From an uncultured Alphaproteobacteria bacterium (lineage in GTDB: Bacteria > Pseudomonadota > Alphaproteobacteria > HIMB59 > GCA-002718135): a DNA stretch of 64,000 nucleotides. Numbering within the stretch: the stretch's first letter is position 1; every line of letters begins with the position of its first letter. The notes under the pieces were generated by a model. It was not told where the DNA came from and made no database searches. It saw only the letters and a list, made by a program, of their open reading frames with translations. The translations under genes were made by a program, and so were the position numbers. Location: NCBI GenBank assembly GCA_902567855.1, contig CACFOQ010000008.1, forward strand, positions 1 to 64,000, read 5' to 3'. This document shows positions 16,957 through 25,973 of this stretch, piece by piece.

Positions 16957-18432
16957 ATGGAGCTACATTATATATCAGCTGTTGAAGCTATAAAAAAATT
17001 CAAAGATAAATCATTATCTCCTGTAGAGCTTATAAATTCTATTATTGAAAGATCTGAAAAGATTAATCCTAAAATAAATGCTCATAACTTTACTTTTTAT
17101 GAAAAAGCAATTGAATGTGCAAAAAAATCAGAACAGAAATATTTAACAAGTTCCTCAACTCTACCTTTAGAAGGAATACCTGTTGCTATTAAAGATGAAG
17201 AAGACATTGAAGGTCAACCAAATACTAATGGCTCGTTGATATTAAAGGATCATATAGCTAATCGAACTATGATTGATGTTGAAAGAATTGTTAATTCTGG
17301 AGCAGTTATTCATTGTAGAACAACTACCCCAGAATTTTCAACTACCTCTTTCACTCATTCAAAATTATGGGGCGTTACAAGAAATCCATGGAATTTAGAT
17401 TATACACCTGGAGGTTCTTCCGGAGGGTCAGGTGCATCTTTGGCTGCAGGATGTTCAACTCTAGCAACTGGTTCTGATATTGGAGGATCAATAAGAATAC
17501 CCGCTTCTGCTTGTGGTTTAGTTGGGTTTAAGCCTCCTCATGGTCGAAATCCTCAAGAAGCTCCTTTTAATCATGATCAATATTGTGTTGTTGGCCCAAT
17601 GGCAAGAACAGTTAATGATTGTGCTCTAATGCAAAATGTAATGTCAGGACCACATCCCAAAGACATTACTAGCTTAAAACCTAAATTAAATATCCCAGAT
17701 GAATTTGAAAATATTAAAGATTGGAAAATAGCTTATTCAATGAATCTTGGTTTTTTTGAAATTGATAAAGAGGTAGAAAAAAATACACTCGATATAATTA
17801 GTAAATTAAAAGAATTAGGTGCTCAAGTTGAAGAAGTTAAAATAAACTGGAATAAAAAAGAGCTTGAAGATACTTGCTATAATTACTATGCTCATCTTTT
17901 TGCTAATTTTGTTGCAGAATTAATTCCTCAATATGAAGAAGAACTGACAGATTACGCAAGAGATGTTGGTTCAACAGCTAGAATCATCAATAAAGCATTA
18001 GTGGAAAGAAAAAAGATCAATCATCCAACTATGGGGATTGATTTAGGTATGACATTATATGAATGTAATAAAGTAGCTGGTAAAATGTATGAAGAGTTCG
18101 GTCCTATAATACACAAATATGATGCTTTTATTTGCCCTACCTTATCTATCCCTGCCGTTAAGGCAGACATTAATCTGTTTAAAGATAAAATATTAATAAA
18201 TGGAAAAAAAATAAATTCGCCTGATCTTGGATGGACTTTGTGTTATCCTTTTAATATACTCTGTCGATTACCAGTGTTGTCAATCCCTTCAGGAATAGCT
18301 AGTAATGGTGTTCCTACTGGAATACAAATAGTTGGCAAACCCTATGATGATATACCCGTTTTCCAAGCAGGATATCAATTAGAGCAGATAGAGCCATGGT
18401 TTCAAAACAATAAATTAAAACCTAATTTATAA
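16957..18432 (+). CDS. amidase (amidase-signature family)
   Basis: A 491-residue amidase-signature enzyme with the Ser-cisSer-Lys triad: Lys79 (A-I-K-D), Ser154 (G-G-S-S-G-G-S) and Ser178 (D-I-G-G-S-I-R). It hydrolyses a carboxamide. The C-terminal C-P-T-L-S-I-P and P-x-G-I-A-S-N-G-V-P-T-G-I-Q-I-V-G motifs are normal. It is not GatA: there is no GatB or GatC nearby. It is divergent from the PuuA-like gene by 58 bp and 77 bp upstream of potD, so it may act on a substrate imported by the Pot system or release glutamate from gamma-glutamyl intermediates. The substrate is unknown. Confidence 0.8.
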   Translation: MELHYISAVEAIKKFKDKSLSPVELINSIIERSEKINPKINAHNFTFYEKAIECAKKSEQKYLTSSSTLPLEGIPVAIKDEEDIEGQPNTNGSLILKDHIANRTMIDVERIVNSGAVIHCRTTTPEFSTTSFTHSKLWGVTRNPWNLDYTPGGSSGGSGASLAAGCSTLATGSDIGGSIRIPASACGLVGFKPPHGRNPQEAPFNHDQYCVVGPMARTVNDCALMQNVMSGPHPKDITSLKPKLNIPDEFENIKDWKIAYSMNLGFFEIDKEVEKNTLDIISKLKELGAQVEEVKINWNKKELEDTCYNYYAHLFANFVAELIPQYEEELTDYARDVGSTARIINKALVERKKINHPTMGIDLGMTLYECNKVAGKMYEEFGPIIHKYDAFICPTLSIPAVKADINLFKDKILINGKKINSPDLGWTLCYPFNILCRLPVLSIPSGIASNGVPTGIQIVGKPYDDIPVFQAGYQLEQIEPWFQNNKLKPNL

Positions 18433-18509
18433 AAATTGTTATTTTTTATTGAAATTTTCTCAAATTGTTGTTCATATAGCTATTAATTAATTTTTTTATT
18501 GGGGGTAAA

Positions 18510-19598
18510 ATGCCTAAATACTATGAAACTAAAAATTTTTTAGTTAAAACTTTAGGAGTGGCAATATTAACGGTTTTTATGGCCGTATTATTTTCCACTT
18601 CAAAGGTTTTTGCTGATGAGCCTGGAAGTGTTTTTCTTTGGGGCGGATATGATGATGATGGTCTGTTTGGATCATATGTAGAAGAACATGGATCACCTGA
18701 ATACTCAACATTTGGTGATGCTGAAGAAGGTTTACAAAAATTAAAAGCTGGTTTTGAAGTCGATTTAGCTTGGCCATGCCAAGGTGAAATAGCTCGTTGG
18801 GTAAGAGCTGGAGTACTTGAACCATTGGACACTTCTCGTATAGATAACTGGGATGATATGTTCCCTGAAGTAAGAGATCTACCAAGCGGTATTGTGGATG
18901 GTAAGAACTATTTTGCACCTATCGATTGGGGTGATACAACTTTATTTTACATGGCTGATCGAGTTCCATGGATGAACGCTGATAATGAAAGTTTTGATCT
19001 AATGGAAGATCCAAGAGTAAAAGGTAAAGTTGGTATATTAGACTCTGCTGCTGACTCATTATTTTTAATGATGCATCATCTTGGAATTGATATCAGAGAA
19101 AAGGATCAATTAACTAAAGCTGCTATTGATAAAGGTATCAATAAGTTTCGTGAAATGAGAGATAACGGACAAATTCGTGCGTTCTTCGGAGATACTTCTT
19201 CAATGATAGAGGCATTAGGTAACGAAGAAATAGACGTAGCTCTTGGATGGAACGAAATTGCATGGAATGCTGGAGCAAAAATGATGCAACCTGCTAATGG
19301 AACAATGACGTGGGCTTGTGGACTTGCAATTGTTAAAGGTGCTGACCTTGATAAAGCATATGCAATGATTAATGGAGCTACTAGTGCTGAAACTTCAGCT
19401 TATTTACTAAGTGAGTGGGGCTATGGTCATTCAAATAAAAAAGGCTTTGGTACTATCACTGCTGATGAATTGGCTGAGCGTGGAGTCGCATCAAATCCTG
19501 AAGAACACCTTTCTAATGGAATGTTCTCAGTCATGCCTTCAGACGAAGTAACCGACTACATGGAAGCTCAATGGGCTGAAATGGTAGCTGGTGGTTGA
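18510..19598 (+). CDS. PotD-like ABC transporter substrate-binding protein (spermidine/putrescine family)
   Basis: A 362-residue periplasmic binding protein. The signal peptide ends in S-K-V-F-A with predicted cleavage after Ala35, before D-E-P-G. The mature part is a PotD/PotF-type bilobed protein rich in Trp and acidic residues, as expected for binding cationic amines. A strong ribosome site (GGGGGT) precedes the ATG. It faces the potA end of the minus-strand importer operon (tetR-acd-potBCA), so it very likely serves that permease. Because of the carnitine-like neighbours, the ligand may be an N-methylated amine rather than a simple polyamine. This is an inference. Confidence 0.85.
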   Translation: MPKYYETKNFLVKTLGVAILTVFMAVLFSTSKVFADEPGSVFLWGGYDDDGLFGSYVEEHGSPEYSTFGDAEEGLQKLKAGFEVDLAWPCQGEIARWVRAGVLEPLDTSRIDNWDDMFPEVRDLPSGIVDGKNYFAPIDWGDTTLFYMADRVPWMNADNESFDLMEDPRVKGKVGILDSAADSLFLMMHHLGIDIREKDQLTKAAIDKGINKFREMRDNGQIRAFFGDTSSMIEALGNEEIDVALGWNEIAWNAGAKMMQPANGTMTWACGLAIVKGADLDKAYAMINGATSAETSAYLLSEWGYGHSNKKGFGTITADELAERGVASNPEEHLSNGMFSVMPSDEVTDYMEAQWAEMVAGG

Positions 19599-19620
19599 TC
19601 AGAGATTAATTTAACTCACA

Positions 19621-19654
19621 AAATAGCCTGTCTTTTTATTAGGACAGGCTATTT
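19621..19654. terminator. bidirectional terminator between potD and potA
   Basis: A 12-bp perfect stem AAATAGCCTGTC/GACAGGCTATTT with a 10-nt loop, flanked by A and T runs on both sides, so it can stop transcription from both directions. The potA stop codon (19649-19651) lies inside the 3' arm. Confidence 0.88.
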
Positions 19655-20731
19655 TTTATTTAATAAAGAAATATCTTCTAAGCTTATACTTATAAAGCAT
19701 TCGTTGTTCTCAAAAGACTGATTGTCAAAATGTTGAGAAGAAACAGTGATTATTTTTTCTATTCCTTTAGCTTCTACATAAAATCTTGTCATTTCACCTA
19801 AATATGAAGTCTGGCAAATTTTAGCATCAAGACAAATATCCCAGTCAGATTTTACTTTAGATATCATCATGGATTCTGGACGAATACTACAAACAACATC
19901 TGAAGAATTTTCTACGATATTTAAATTATTTTTAATTTTAAATTCTCCTAATCCTTCGATTGAAACATTGATAAAGTCTCCATCTCTTGATTTAGTTTCA
20001 GCTTTTAGAAAATTTGTTTCGCCAATAAAATCACTTACAAATATATTTTCTGGATTCTTATAAAGTTCATTGGGTTCAGATAGTTGTTGAATTTTTCCTT
20101 CATTCATAACTGCAACTCTGTCTGACATACTTATAGCTTCTTGTTGATCGTGAGTAACGAATACAAAAGTAATTCCTATATTTTTTTGAAGAGTTCTTAA
20201 TTCTAATTGCATTTCATCTCTTAATTTTTTATCTAAAGCACCAAGAGGTTCATCTAATAATAGAACTTTTGGTTGTCTAACTAAAGCTCTTGCTAGAGCG
20301 ACCCGTTGTCTTTGACCACCGGATAATTGATTGCTAAATCTTTCCTCATACCCCTCAAGTTTAACTAATGAGAGAACATTTTTAACTCGTTTATCTATCT
20401 CATCATTACTTAAACCAAGTTTTCTTAGTCCAAATTGAATATTTTTTTCTACATTAAGGTGAGGAAAAATTGCATAGTTTTGAAAAACCATATTTGTAGG
20501 TCTTTTGTCTGGAGGTAATGCAGTAATATCTGTCCCATCAATTAATAGATTGCCAGAAGTAGGATATTCAAATCCTGCCAATAGTCTTAATAATGTTGTC
20601 TTGCCACATCCTGAAGGTCCTAAAAGGGAAAAAAATTCACCTTCCTTAATCTCAAATGAAACATCATCAACTGCTTTTACATCTGCAAAGTGTTTTGAAA
20701 TATTATTGATTTGTATAAATGAGTTGTTCAT
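19649..20731 (-). CDS. potA: PotA-like ABC transporter ATP-binding protein
   Basis: A 360-residue ATPase of the spermidine/putrescine (PotA) type. It has Walker A G-P-S-G-C-G-K-T-T at 38-46, L-S-G-G-Q at 136-140, Walker B D160-E161, and a C-terminal TOBE-like domain of about 120 residues. The frame is open for 53 codons further upstream, but those read through the end of potC. The ATG at 20731 lies 5 nt after the potC stop and starts the conserved strand, so it is used here. It energises import with PotB and PotC. Confidence 0.9.
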   Translation of the reverse strand: MNNSFIQINNISKHFADVKAVDDVSFEIKEGEFFSLLGPSGCGKTTLLRLLAGFEYPTSGNLLIDGTDITALPPDKRPTNMVFQNYAIFPHLNVEKNIQFGLRKLGLSNDEIDKRVKNVLSLVKLEGYEERFSNQLSGGQRQRVALARALVRQPKVLLLDEPLGALDKKLRDEMQLELRTLQKNIGITFVFVTHDQQEAISMSDRVAVMNEGKIQQLSEPNELYKNPENIFVSDFIGETNFLKAETKSRDGDFINVSIEGLGEFKIKNNLNIVENSSDVVCSIRPESMMISKVKSDWDICLDAKICQTSYLGEMTRFYVEAKGIEKIITVSSQHFDNQSFENNECFISISLEDISLLNKK

Positions 20732-20736
20732 AATTT

Positions 20737-21546
20737 TTATAATTTCATCGTTATATCTTTCTTTGCTTTCCCCTGTCCAACATTTCTTAACCAGAATGCT
20801 AACAGAACAATAAAGGTAGTAAAAACAATAATTACTGCACCCAAGGCCAATACATGCGGTAATTTCTGAACAAATCTCATTTGACCCCACATATACATAG
20901 GTAATGTTGCGTCACTTCCAGTTAAAAAGAATGCAAGAATAAATTCATCAAAAGAAATAATGAAACTGAGAAGAAGAGCGGCGATTATTCCTGGCAAATA
21001 TAGTGGAAATGAGACTCTAAAAAATGTACCCCACGCATTCTCTCCTAAATCTCTAGAGGCCTCTTCAAGTGAAAAGTCGAAACCTTCAATACGGGCTATA
21101 AGTATTAACATTGCAAAAGGTGTACAAAATAAAGTGTGGCCAATTGTAACTGGAACGAGTCCCAATTTAAATCCAAGATTAACCCAAATTACAAGTATAG
21201 CTACAGCCAAGATAATTTCAGGTATCAAGAAAGGCATCATAATACCTCCATAAGAAATCTTTTCTCCTCTAAATTTATATCGAGCAAATGCCTTCGCTGC
21301 AAAAAGTGCAATTGTTGTACTAACGACACTTGCTACTACTCCTACTTTTATACTCGCCCAAAGTGCTTTATGTAGATTTCTTTTTGACCACATCTCTTCA
21401 TAGTGCTCCGTTGTAAATCCAGCAAGGGGGAAGGACATAAAATTTGCATCATTAAAACTAAATATAGGTAAGAATAAAACTGGTACATAAAGAAAACCAA
21501 AATAAAGAAGAGTATAAATTAGTAATGTATTATTTTTTTCATTCAT
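20737..21546 (-). CDS. potC: PotC-like ABC transporter permease
   Basis: A 269-residue inner-membrane permease with about six helices. It carries the cytoplasmic EAA loop E-A-S-R-D-L-G-E-N-A-W-G-T-F-F (near 161-175), followed by F-P-L-Y-L-P-G-I, where the ATPase docks. The N terminus (Y-V-P-V-L-F-L-P-I-F-S-F-N) is typical of PotC. It is 1 nt downstream of potB and 5 nt upstream of potA. Confidence 0.9.
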   Translation of the reverse strand: MNEKNNTLLIYTLLYFGFLYVPVLFLPIFSFNDANFMSFPLAGFTTEHYEEMWSKRNLHKALWASIKVGVVASVVSTTIALFAAKAFARYKFRGEKISYGGIMMPFLIPEIILAVAILVIWVNLGFKLGLVPVTIGHTLFCTPFAMLILIARIEGFDFSLEEASRDLGENAWGTFFRVSFPLYLPGIIAALLLSFIISFDEFILAFFLTGSDATLPMYMWGQMRFVQKLPHVLALGAVIIVFTTFIVLLAFWLRNVGQGKAKKDITMKL

Positions 21547-21547
21547 T

Positions 21548-22432
21548 TTAAGTTAACCTTTGAGTAAGTCTTTTTGTTACATTCGATACAATTATTGTTA
21601 TGAGCACAACAGTGGTTAGCATAATTGTAGCTGATGCAGCTCCCATAGGAATATTATTTATTTTTCCAAAGTAAGCCTGGATCATATTTGAAAGCATACG
21701 ACCTTCAATTCCTCCAAGTAAGGCTGGAGTCACATAATCACCTACTGTTGGAATGAATATGATTAATATTGCACCTATTACTCCTGGTAACGATAATGGA
21801 AATGTAATTTTCCAAAACACTTCAAATCGGGAGAGTCCAAGATCTCTACCAGCTTCAATAAAAGAAAAGTCAATTTTATCTAACGAAACATACAAAGGCA
21901 ATAAAGCAAACGCAGCCCAAGCGTGCGTAAGAGTAATAACTACTGCGGTCTCTGAGTACATAAGAAATGTAAGAGGTTCGTTAAGAATTCCTGCGTTGAT
22001 CAATGAAGAGTTTATCACACCTTTTGTTCCAAGAATAATCTTCCAAGAAAATACTCTTAATAAATAGGATGTCCAAAAAGGTAAAGTGAGTAAAACAAGC
22101 CAAAGCATTTTATTTTTTTTGACATAAAAAGCGATATAATAGCAAACTGGGTATGCTGTAATAAGTGTAATTAGAGTTACAAGAAATGATATTTTAATTG
22201 ACTTAATAAGAAGTGTAACCAGCAAATTTTTTTGAAAAAAATCAATATATCTTTGAAATGTAAAAGTATAATCAATCTCCATCATACTAACTTGAGTAAA
22301 CATACTAAAGCTCAACATTAATACCATTGGAACAACCATAGCTAAAATGACTAAAATTAAAGCTGGTGATAATAAGGTATAGGCTTTTATATTATCATTT
22401 TTTGCGTAAATTTTTCTCCAACTCTTAATCAT
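21548..22432 (-). CDS. potB: PotB-like ABC transporter permease
   Basis: A 294-residue permease with about six helices and the EAA loop E-A-G-R-D-L-G-L-S-R-F-E-V-F-W followed by F-P-L-S-L-P-G. The extended N-terminal periplasmic segment before helix 2 is typical of PotB. It is encoded 14 nt after the acyl-CoA dehydrogenase stop, so import and catabolism genes share a transcript starting at tetR. Confidence 0.9.
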   Translation of the reverse strand: MIKSWRKIYAKNDNIKAYTLLSPALILVILAMVVPMVLMLSFSMFTQVSMMEIDYTFTFQRYIDFFQKNLLVTLLIKSIKISFLVTLITLITAYPVCYYIAFYVKKNKMLWLVLLTLPFWTSYLLRVFSWKIILGTKGVINSSLINAGILNEPLTFLMYSETAVVITLTHAWAAFALLPLYVSLDKIDFSFIEAGRDLGLSRFEVFWKITFPLSLPGVIGAILIIFIPTVGDYVTPALLGGIEGRMLSNMIQAYFGKINNIPMGAASATIMLTTVVLITIIVSNVTKRLTQRLT

Positions 22433-22446
22433 ATTTTTTACTACAT

Positions 22447-23625
22447 CTATTCAATTAAAGATTTCAAACCTCTTTTATAAAGAGAATTTGCAATTATTAT
22501 TCTATGAATTTCACTCGTCCCTTCCCAAATACGATCTACTCTTAATTCTCTATAATATCGTTCTGCAACATTTTCCCTCATGTACCCTCTTCCTCCAAAT
22601 ATTTGTACTGCGCGGTCTGCAATTTTATTTGCCATTTCAGAGGCTAATAATTTTATCATGGAACATTTTCCATGTAAAATTTTAACATCTTGATTTGAGT
22701 CATGAGCTTTACATATTTCATAAAGCATTAATCTAGTTGAAGCTAATTCATTTACACAATCTGCAAGCATAAATTGTATTGCCTGATAATTTGATATTTT
22801 ATCTCCAAAAGACTCTCTTTCTTTTGCAAAAATTGTTGCTTCAGCAATTAATCTCTCGGCTGCCCCACAGCATCTAGCTGCTATTCCTAATCTTTCATGT
22901 CTAAACCAAGAATGTGTATAGTCCATTCCTATACCTTCATTACCTATTATATTTTTAGAAGGTATAGAAACATTATTAAAACGATAAATACTGTGATGAT
23001 GAGCATAAGTATGACTAAATTTAGGAGTATCAATTAATTCAATACCTTTTGTATCTTTATCAATTATAAAAAGTGAGTGTTTGTCTTTATTTTGACCAGA
23101 TTTAATTTTTGCTTGTAAAAAGAAAAAGTTAGCAAGATTTGCACTAGTCACATACCATTTTTCACCATTTATTATGTATTGATCTCCTTTTTTTTCAGCA
23201 GTAGTTTCTATAGAGCCATCTACATCAGAACCTGCACCTTTTTCGGTAATTGCATAACATTCTTTTTTTGTTCCATTTAAAAGTGGCTTTAAATAATTTT
23301 CTTTTTGAAAGTCATTAAAATTTGCTTCCATCCAATCTTGAGCTTCTGAAAAACACCAACACAAAGCATTAGTAACACGACCAAATTGTTCCCAAATAAT
23401 CATTTGTTCAAACATATTTAATCCTAGCCCTCCATTTTCTTTTGATATTCCCATACCAGGCAGTCCTAGAGAAATTGCAATATCTCGATGTTTTTTTTCT
23501 ATATCTTGTGGTAATTCTCCATCATTTTTTTCAGCATGAACTTCCCAGGGTATAAGTTCATCATTAACAAATTTTCTTATTTTTTTTTGCCACTCTAAGG
23601 CCTTAGGGGTCATTCCACTATACAT
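22447..23625 (-). CDS. acyl-CoA dehydrogenase (1)
   Basis: A 392-residue FAD acyl-CoA dehydrogenase with a normal three-part fold. It has the flavin-contact motif A-I-T-E-K-G-A-G-S-D near 128-137, a C-terminal G-G-R-G-Y-M-R-E segment and I-W-E-G-T-S-E-I-H-R. It introduces a 2,3-double bond in a CoA thioester. Placed between tetR (3 nt) and potB (14 nt), it is tied to the imported substrate. A second, distinct acyl-CoA dehydrogenase lies in the divergent operon, so two different thioesters or two oxidation steps may be involved. Confidence 0.88.
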   Translation of the reverse strand: MYSGMTPKALEWQKKIRKFVNDELIPWEVHAEKNDGELPQDIEKKHRDIAISLGLPGMGISKENGGLGLNMFEQMIIWEQFGRVTNALCWCFSEAQDWMEANFNDFQKENYLKPLLNGTKKECYAITEKGAGSDVDGSIETTAEKKGDQYIINGEKWYVTSANLANFFFLQAKIKSGQNKDKHSLFIIDKDTKGIELIDTPKFSHTYAHHHSIYRFNNVSIPSKNIIGNEGIGMDYTHSWFRHERLGIAARCCGAAERLIAEATIFAKERESFGDKISNYQAIQFMLADCVNELASTRLMLYEICKAHDSNQDVKILHGKCSMIKLLASEMANKIADRAVQIFGGRGYMRENVAERYYRELRVDRIWEGTSEIHRIIIANSLYKRGLKSLIE

Positions 23626-23627
23626 AT

Positions 23628-24281
23628 CTATAAAACATTTTTAAATTGTTTTGGAAAATTTGACTTAATAAATTCAAAGCAAATTTTTTTTGACTGTACT
23701 TTATTAAAAGTATCAGGATCTTCTAATTGATCTAACCATAAACCCATTATTAAAGCTTGAAAACCTCTAGCTATGTTTTTTTCAGATAATTTAACTTTTT
23801 CTTTTTTTATTAAATCTAAAAAGATATTTTCAGTAATTGATTGATAATATAAATCTCGCTCTTTACATATTTGATGATAAGCTGGTTTGTATTTGATTTC
23901 GCTAAAAAATGTAAACCAGACAGCTATTTTTTCTCTGGTACATATTTTTTTACTAAAATCATTCTTTATAATTCCTATTATTTTTTTTCTAGGATCATTC
24001 CCGGCTTTAGAAATACTCTTTTGAAATGAGAGTAGATATTCATTTGAAATAAATTTTAAAGTCTCAATTAATAGTAATTCTTTACTTTTAAAATGGAAAT
24101 TTACTATCCCTTGAGATAATCCTGCTCCTTGAGATACATCTTGCATTGTTAATTGGTGTATTCCTTTTTTTGATAAATTCTTAATCGTTGAAGATATCAA
24201 TTTTAAATTACTATTTTTTTTATTTTCTAATCTAATATTTCTGTGTCTCATAAAATTATAAAAACAATGATAGTTTTTCAT
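23628..24281 (-). CDS. TetR/AcrR family regulator, BetI-like
   Basis: A 217-residue TetR-type repressor. The DNA-binding helix-turn-helix lies around 30-70 (L-T-M-Q-D-V-S-Q-G-A-G-L-S-Q-G-I-V-N-F-H-F). The C-terminal domain contains V-W-F-T-F-F-S-E and K-Y-K-P-A-Y-H-Q-I-C, echoing the BetI family that senses choline. ATG at 24281 gives an 11-residue tail before M-R-H-R; the internal ATG at 24248 is also possible. The palindrome at 24310-24325, between this gene and the divergent operon, is the likely autoregulatory operator, and a second copy lies at 32645. The effector is unknown. Confidence 0.85.
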   Translation of the reverse strand: MKNYHCFYNFMRHRNIRLENKKNSNLKLISSTIKNLSKKGIHQLTMQDVSQGAGLSQGIVNFHFKSKELLLIETLKFISNEYLLSFQKSISKAGNDPRKKIIGIIKNDFSKKICTREKIAVWFTFFSEIKYKPAYHQICKERDLYYQSITENIFLDLIKKEKVKLSEKNIARGFQALIMGLWLDQLEDPDTFNKVQSKKICFEFIKSNFPKQFKNVL

Positions 24282-24309
24282 AAAAAGCTTGATTTTACAA
24301 GAAATTTGG

Positions 24310-24325
24310 TTGAATGGTCATTCAA
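24310..24325. promoter_or_regulatory. palindromic operator (site 1), probable TetR/BetI-like box
   Basis: TTGAATG-GT-CATTCAA is a perfect inverted repeat with 7-nt arms and a 2-nt spacer. It lies in the 63-bp region between tetR and the divergent flavoprotein operon, 20 nt upstream of that operon's ATG. Binding by the adjacent TetR is an inference, supported by a near-identical second copy at 32645. Confidence 0.75.
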
Positions 24326-24344
24326 AGAAATATAAGAAAATACT

Positions 24345-25973
24345 ATGAACAAATCTAAATATGATGTTGCAATTATTGGTGGTGGTCATAATGGGCTCAC
24401 CACAGCATGCTATTTAGCAAAAGCTGGACTAAAAGTAGTTGTTGTAGAAAGACATGATTATGTGGGAGGAGCAGCTGTCAGCAGAGAGCTTCATCCAGGT
24501 TGGACATATTCTAACTGTTCATACGTCTGTAGTTTGCTTAGACCTGAAATTTTTAGAGATTTAGAATTATCTAAACACGGTTTACAAATTATACCTTACG
24601 AAGGTAGTGCAAGCATGCTTAATGATGGGAGATTTTATGCACATTACCAAGATCATGATTTAACTTATAGATCTATTGCTCAATTTTCCAAAAAAGATGC
24701 TGAAGCCTATGATAGATTTGGAAAAGATGTGATGCGACAGTGTAAGATTATTAAACCTCTTTTAAAGATGACACCTCCTGATCCTACTTCATTTTCTCCA
24801 AAGGATATAATGAGTTTATTTGAATTTGCTAAATATTTTGCTGCAAAAGATGAGTTAGGAGGCTTAGGTGAGAAAGAAATATACGATACAATTCGTTTTT
24901 GGACAATGAGTGTTAGGGATTATCTCGAAGAATATTTTGAATCAGAAATTGTAAAAGTGCATTTAGCAGGATCTGCTATCATTGGAACAGCTTTAGGTCC
25001 TTATTCTCCAGGCTCTGCATATGTATTGCTTCATCATTATATGGGAGAAGTAGATGGTACTGTTGGAGCGTGGGGATACGCTAGAGGAGGTATGGGTTCA
25101 ATTACAAAAGCTATGGCATCCTCTTTTAAATCAAAAAATGGAGAAATTAAAGCTGGTTCGCCAGTCACAAAAATTCTTATTAAAAATAATAAAAGTTATG
25201 GTCTTGTTCTTGAAAATGGAGATGAAATTTATGCCGATAAAATAGTTTCAAACCTTGATGTCAAAAGAACCTTTTTAAAAGTTGTTGAGGAAAAAGAATT
25301 ACCTAATGATTTTTACAAAGCAGTAAAAAATTTTAAAATCCGAGGATCTTCAGGAAAGTTAAATATTGCTCTTGATGATCTACCTATTTGGAAAAGTATT
25401 CCAGAGGGTGATCCAGCTGGAACAGGTGACTTACATATAACTCAGAATATTGAAGAAATGGAGGGAGCATATGATGATTGGAAAGATGGAAAGTGGTCTC
25501 AATTTCCATATGTTGATATGTGTATTCCAAGTATAAATGATCCCACTATGGCCCCTCAAGGAAAACACTATATGTCTGTTTTTATTCAATATGTTCCTTA
25601 CAATTTAGCAGATGGAGGGTGGACAGAAGAAAAGCGTCTTGAATTTGGCAAACATGTGATGGGTAGGATTGGAAATTATTCAACAAACTTCAATGATATC
25701 ATTAATCATGCAGAAATTAGAACTCCTAAAGAATTAGAAGCTGAAGTTGGTTTAACAGAAGGAAATATTTTTCAAGGTGAGCTTACTATGGATCAGTTAA
25801 TGTTTAACCGCCCTGTACCTGGTTATGCTCAATATAAAACACCTATAAAAAATCTTTATATGTGTGGTTCTAGCACCCATCCTGGTGGAGGAGTAATGGG
25901 AGCTCCAGGAGCAAATGCTGCAAGAGAAATATTAAAAGATTTAAACAAAAAATTGTCAACGCATTACATATGA
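24345..25973 (+). CDS. PYROXD2/phytoene-desaturase-like FAD oxidoreductase (1)
   Basis: A 542-residue COG1233 flavoprotein. It has the dinucleotide-binding I-I-G-G-G-H-N-G at 10-17, an E-R-H-x-x-V-G-G-A-A motif and the C-terminal FAD clasp S-S-T-H-P-G-G-G-V. The family covers carotenoid desaturases and amine or unknown oxidases such as PYROXD2; nothing else here suggests carotenoid synthesis. It overlaps the next flavoprotein gene by 4 nt (ATGA), so the two are coupled and may form a heteromer. Next to a GcvT-like gene it could oxidise an N-methyl group, as dimethylglycine dehydrogenase does. That role is a hypothesis. Confidence 0.8.
   Translation: MNKSKYDVAIIGGGHNGLTTACYLAKAGLKVVVVERHDYVGGAAVSRELHPGWTYSNCSYVCSLLRPEIFRDLELSKHGLQIIPYEGSASMLNDGRFYAHYQDHDLTYRSIAQFSKKDAEAYDRFGKDVMRQCKIIKPLLKMTPPDPTSFSPKDIMSLFEFAKYFAAKDELGGLGEKEIYDTIRFWTMSVRDYLEEYFESEIVKVHLAGSAIIGTALGPYSPGSAYVLLHHYMGEVDGTVGAWGYARGGMGSITKAMASSFKSKNGEIKAGSPVTKILIKNNKSYGLVLENGDEIYADKIVSNLDVKRTFLKVVEEKELPNDFYKAVKNFKIRGSSGKLNIALDDLPIWKSIPEGDPAGTGDLHITQNIEEMEGAYDDWKDGKWSQFPYVDMCIPSINDPTMAPQGKHYMSVFIQYVPYNLADGGWTEEKRLEFGKHVMGRIGNYSTNFNDIINHAEIRTPKELEAEVGLTEGNIFQGELTMDQLMFNRPVPGYAQYKTPIKNLYMCGSSTHPGGGVMGAPGANAAREILKDLNKKLSTHYI

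Noticed and set aside
18521-18918. Long open frames on the minus strand inside potD
   Set aside because: They are shadows of potD: low-complexity, His- and Ser-rich translations with no ribosome site, opposite a well-supported gene with a signal peptide.
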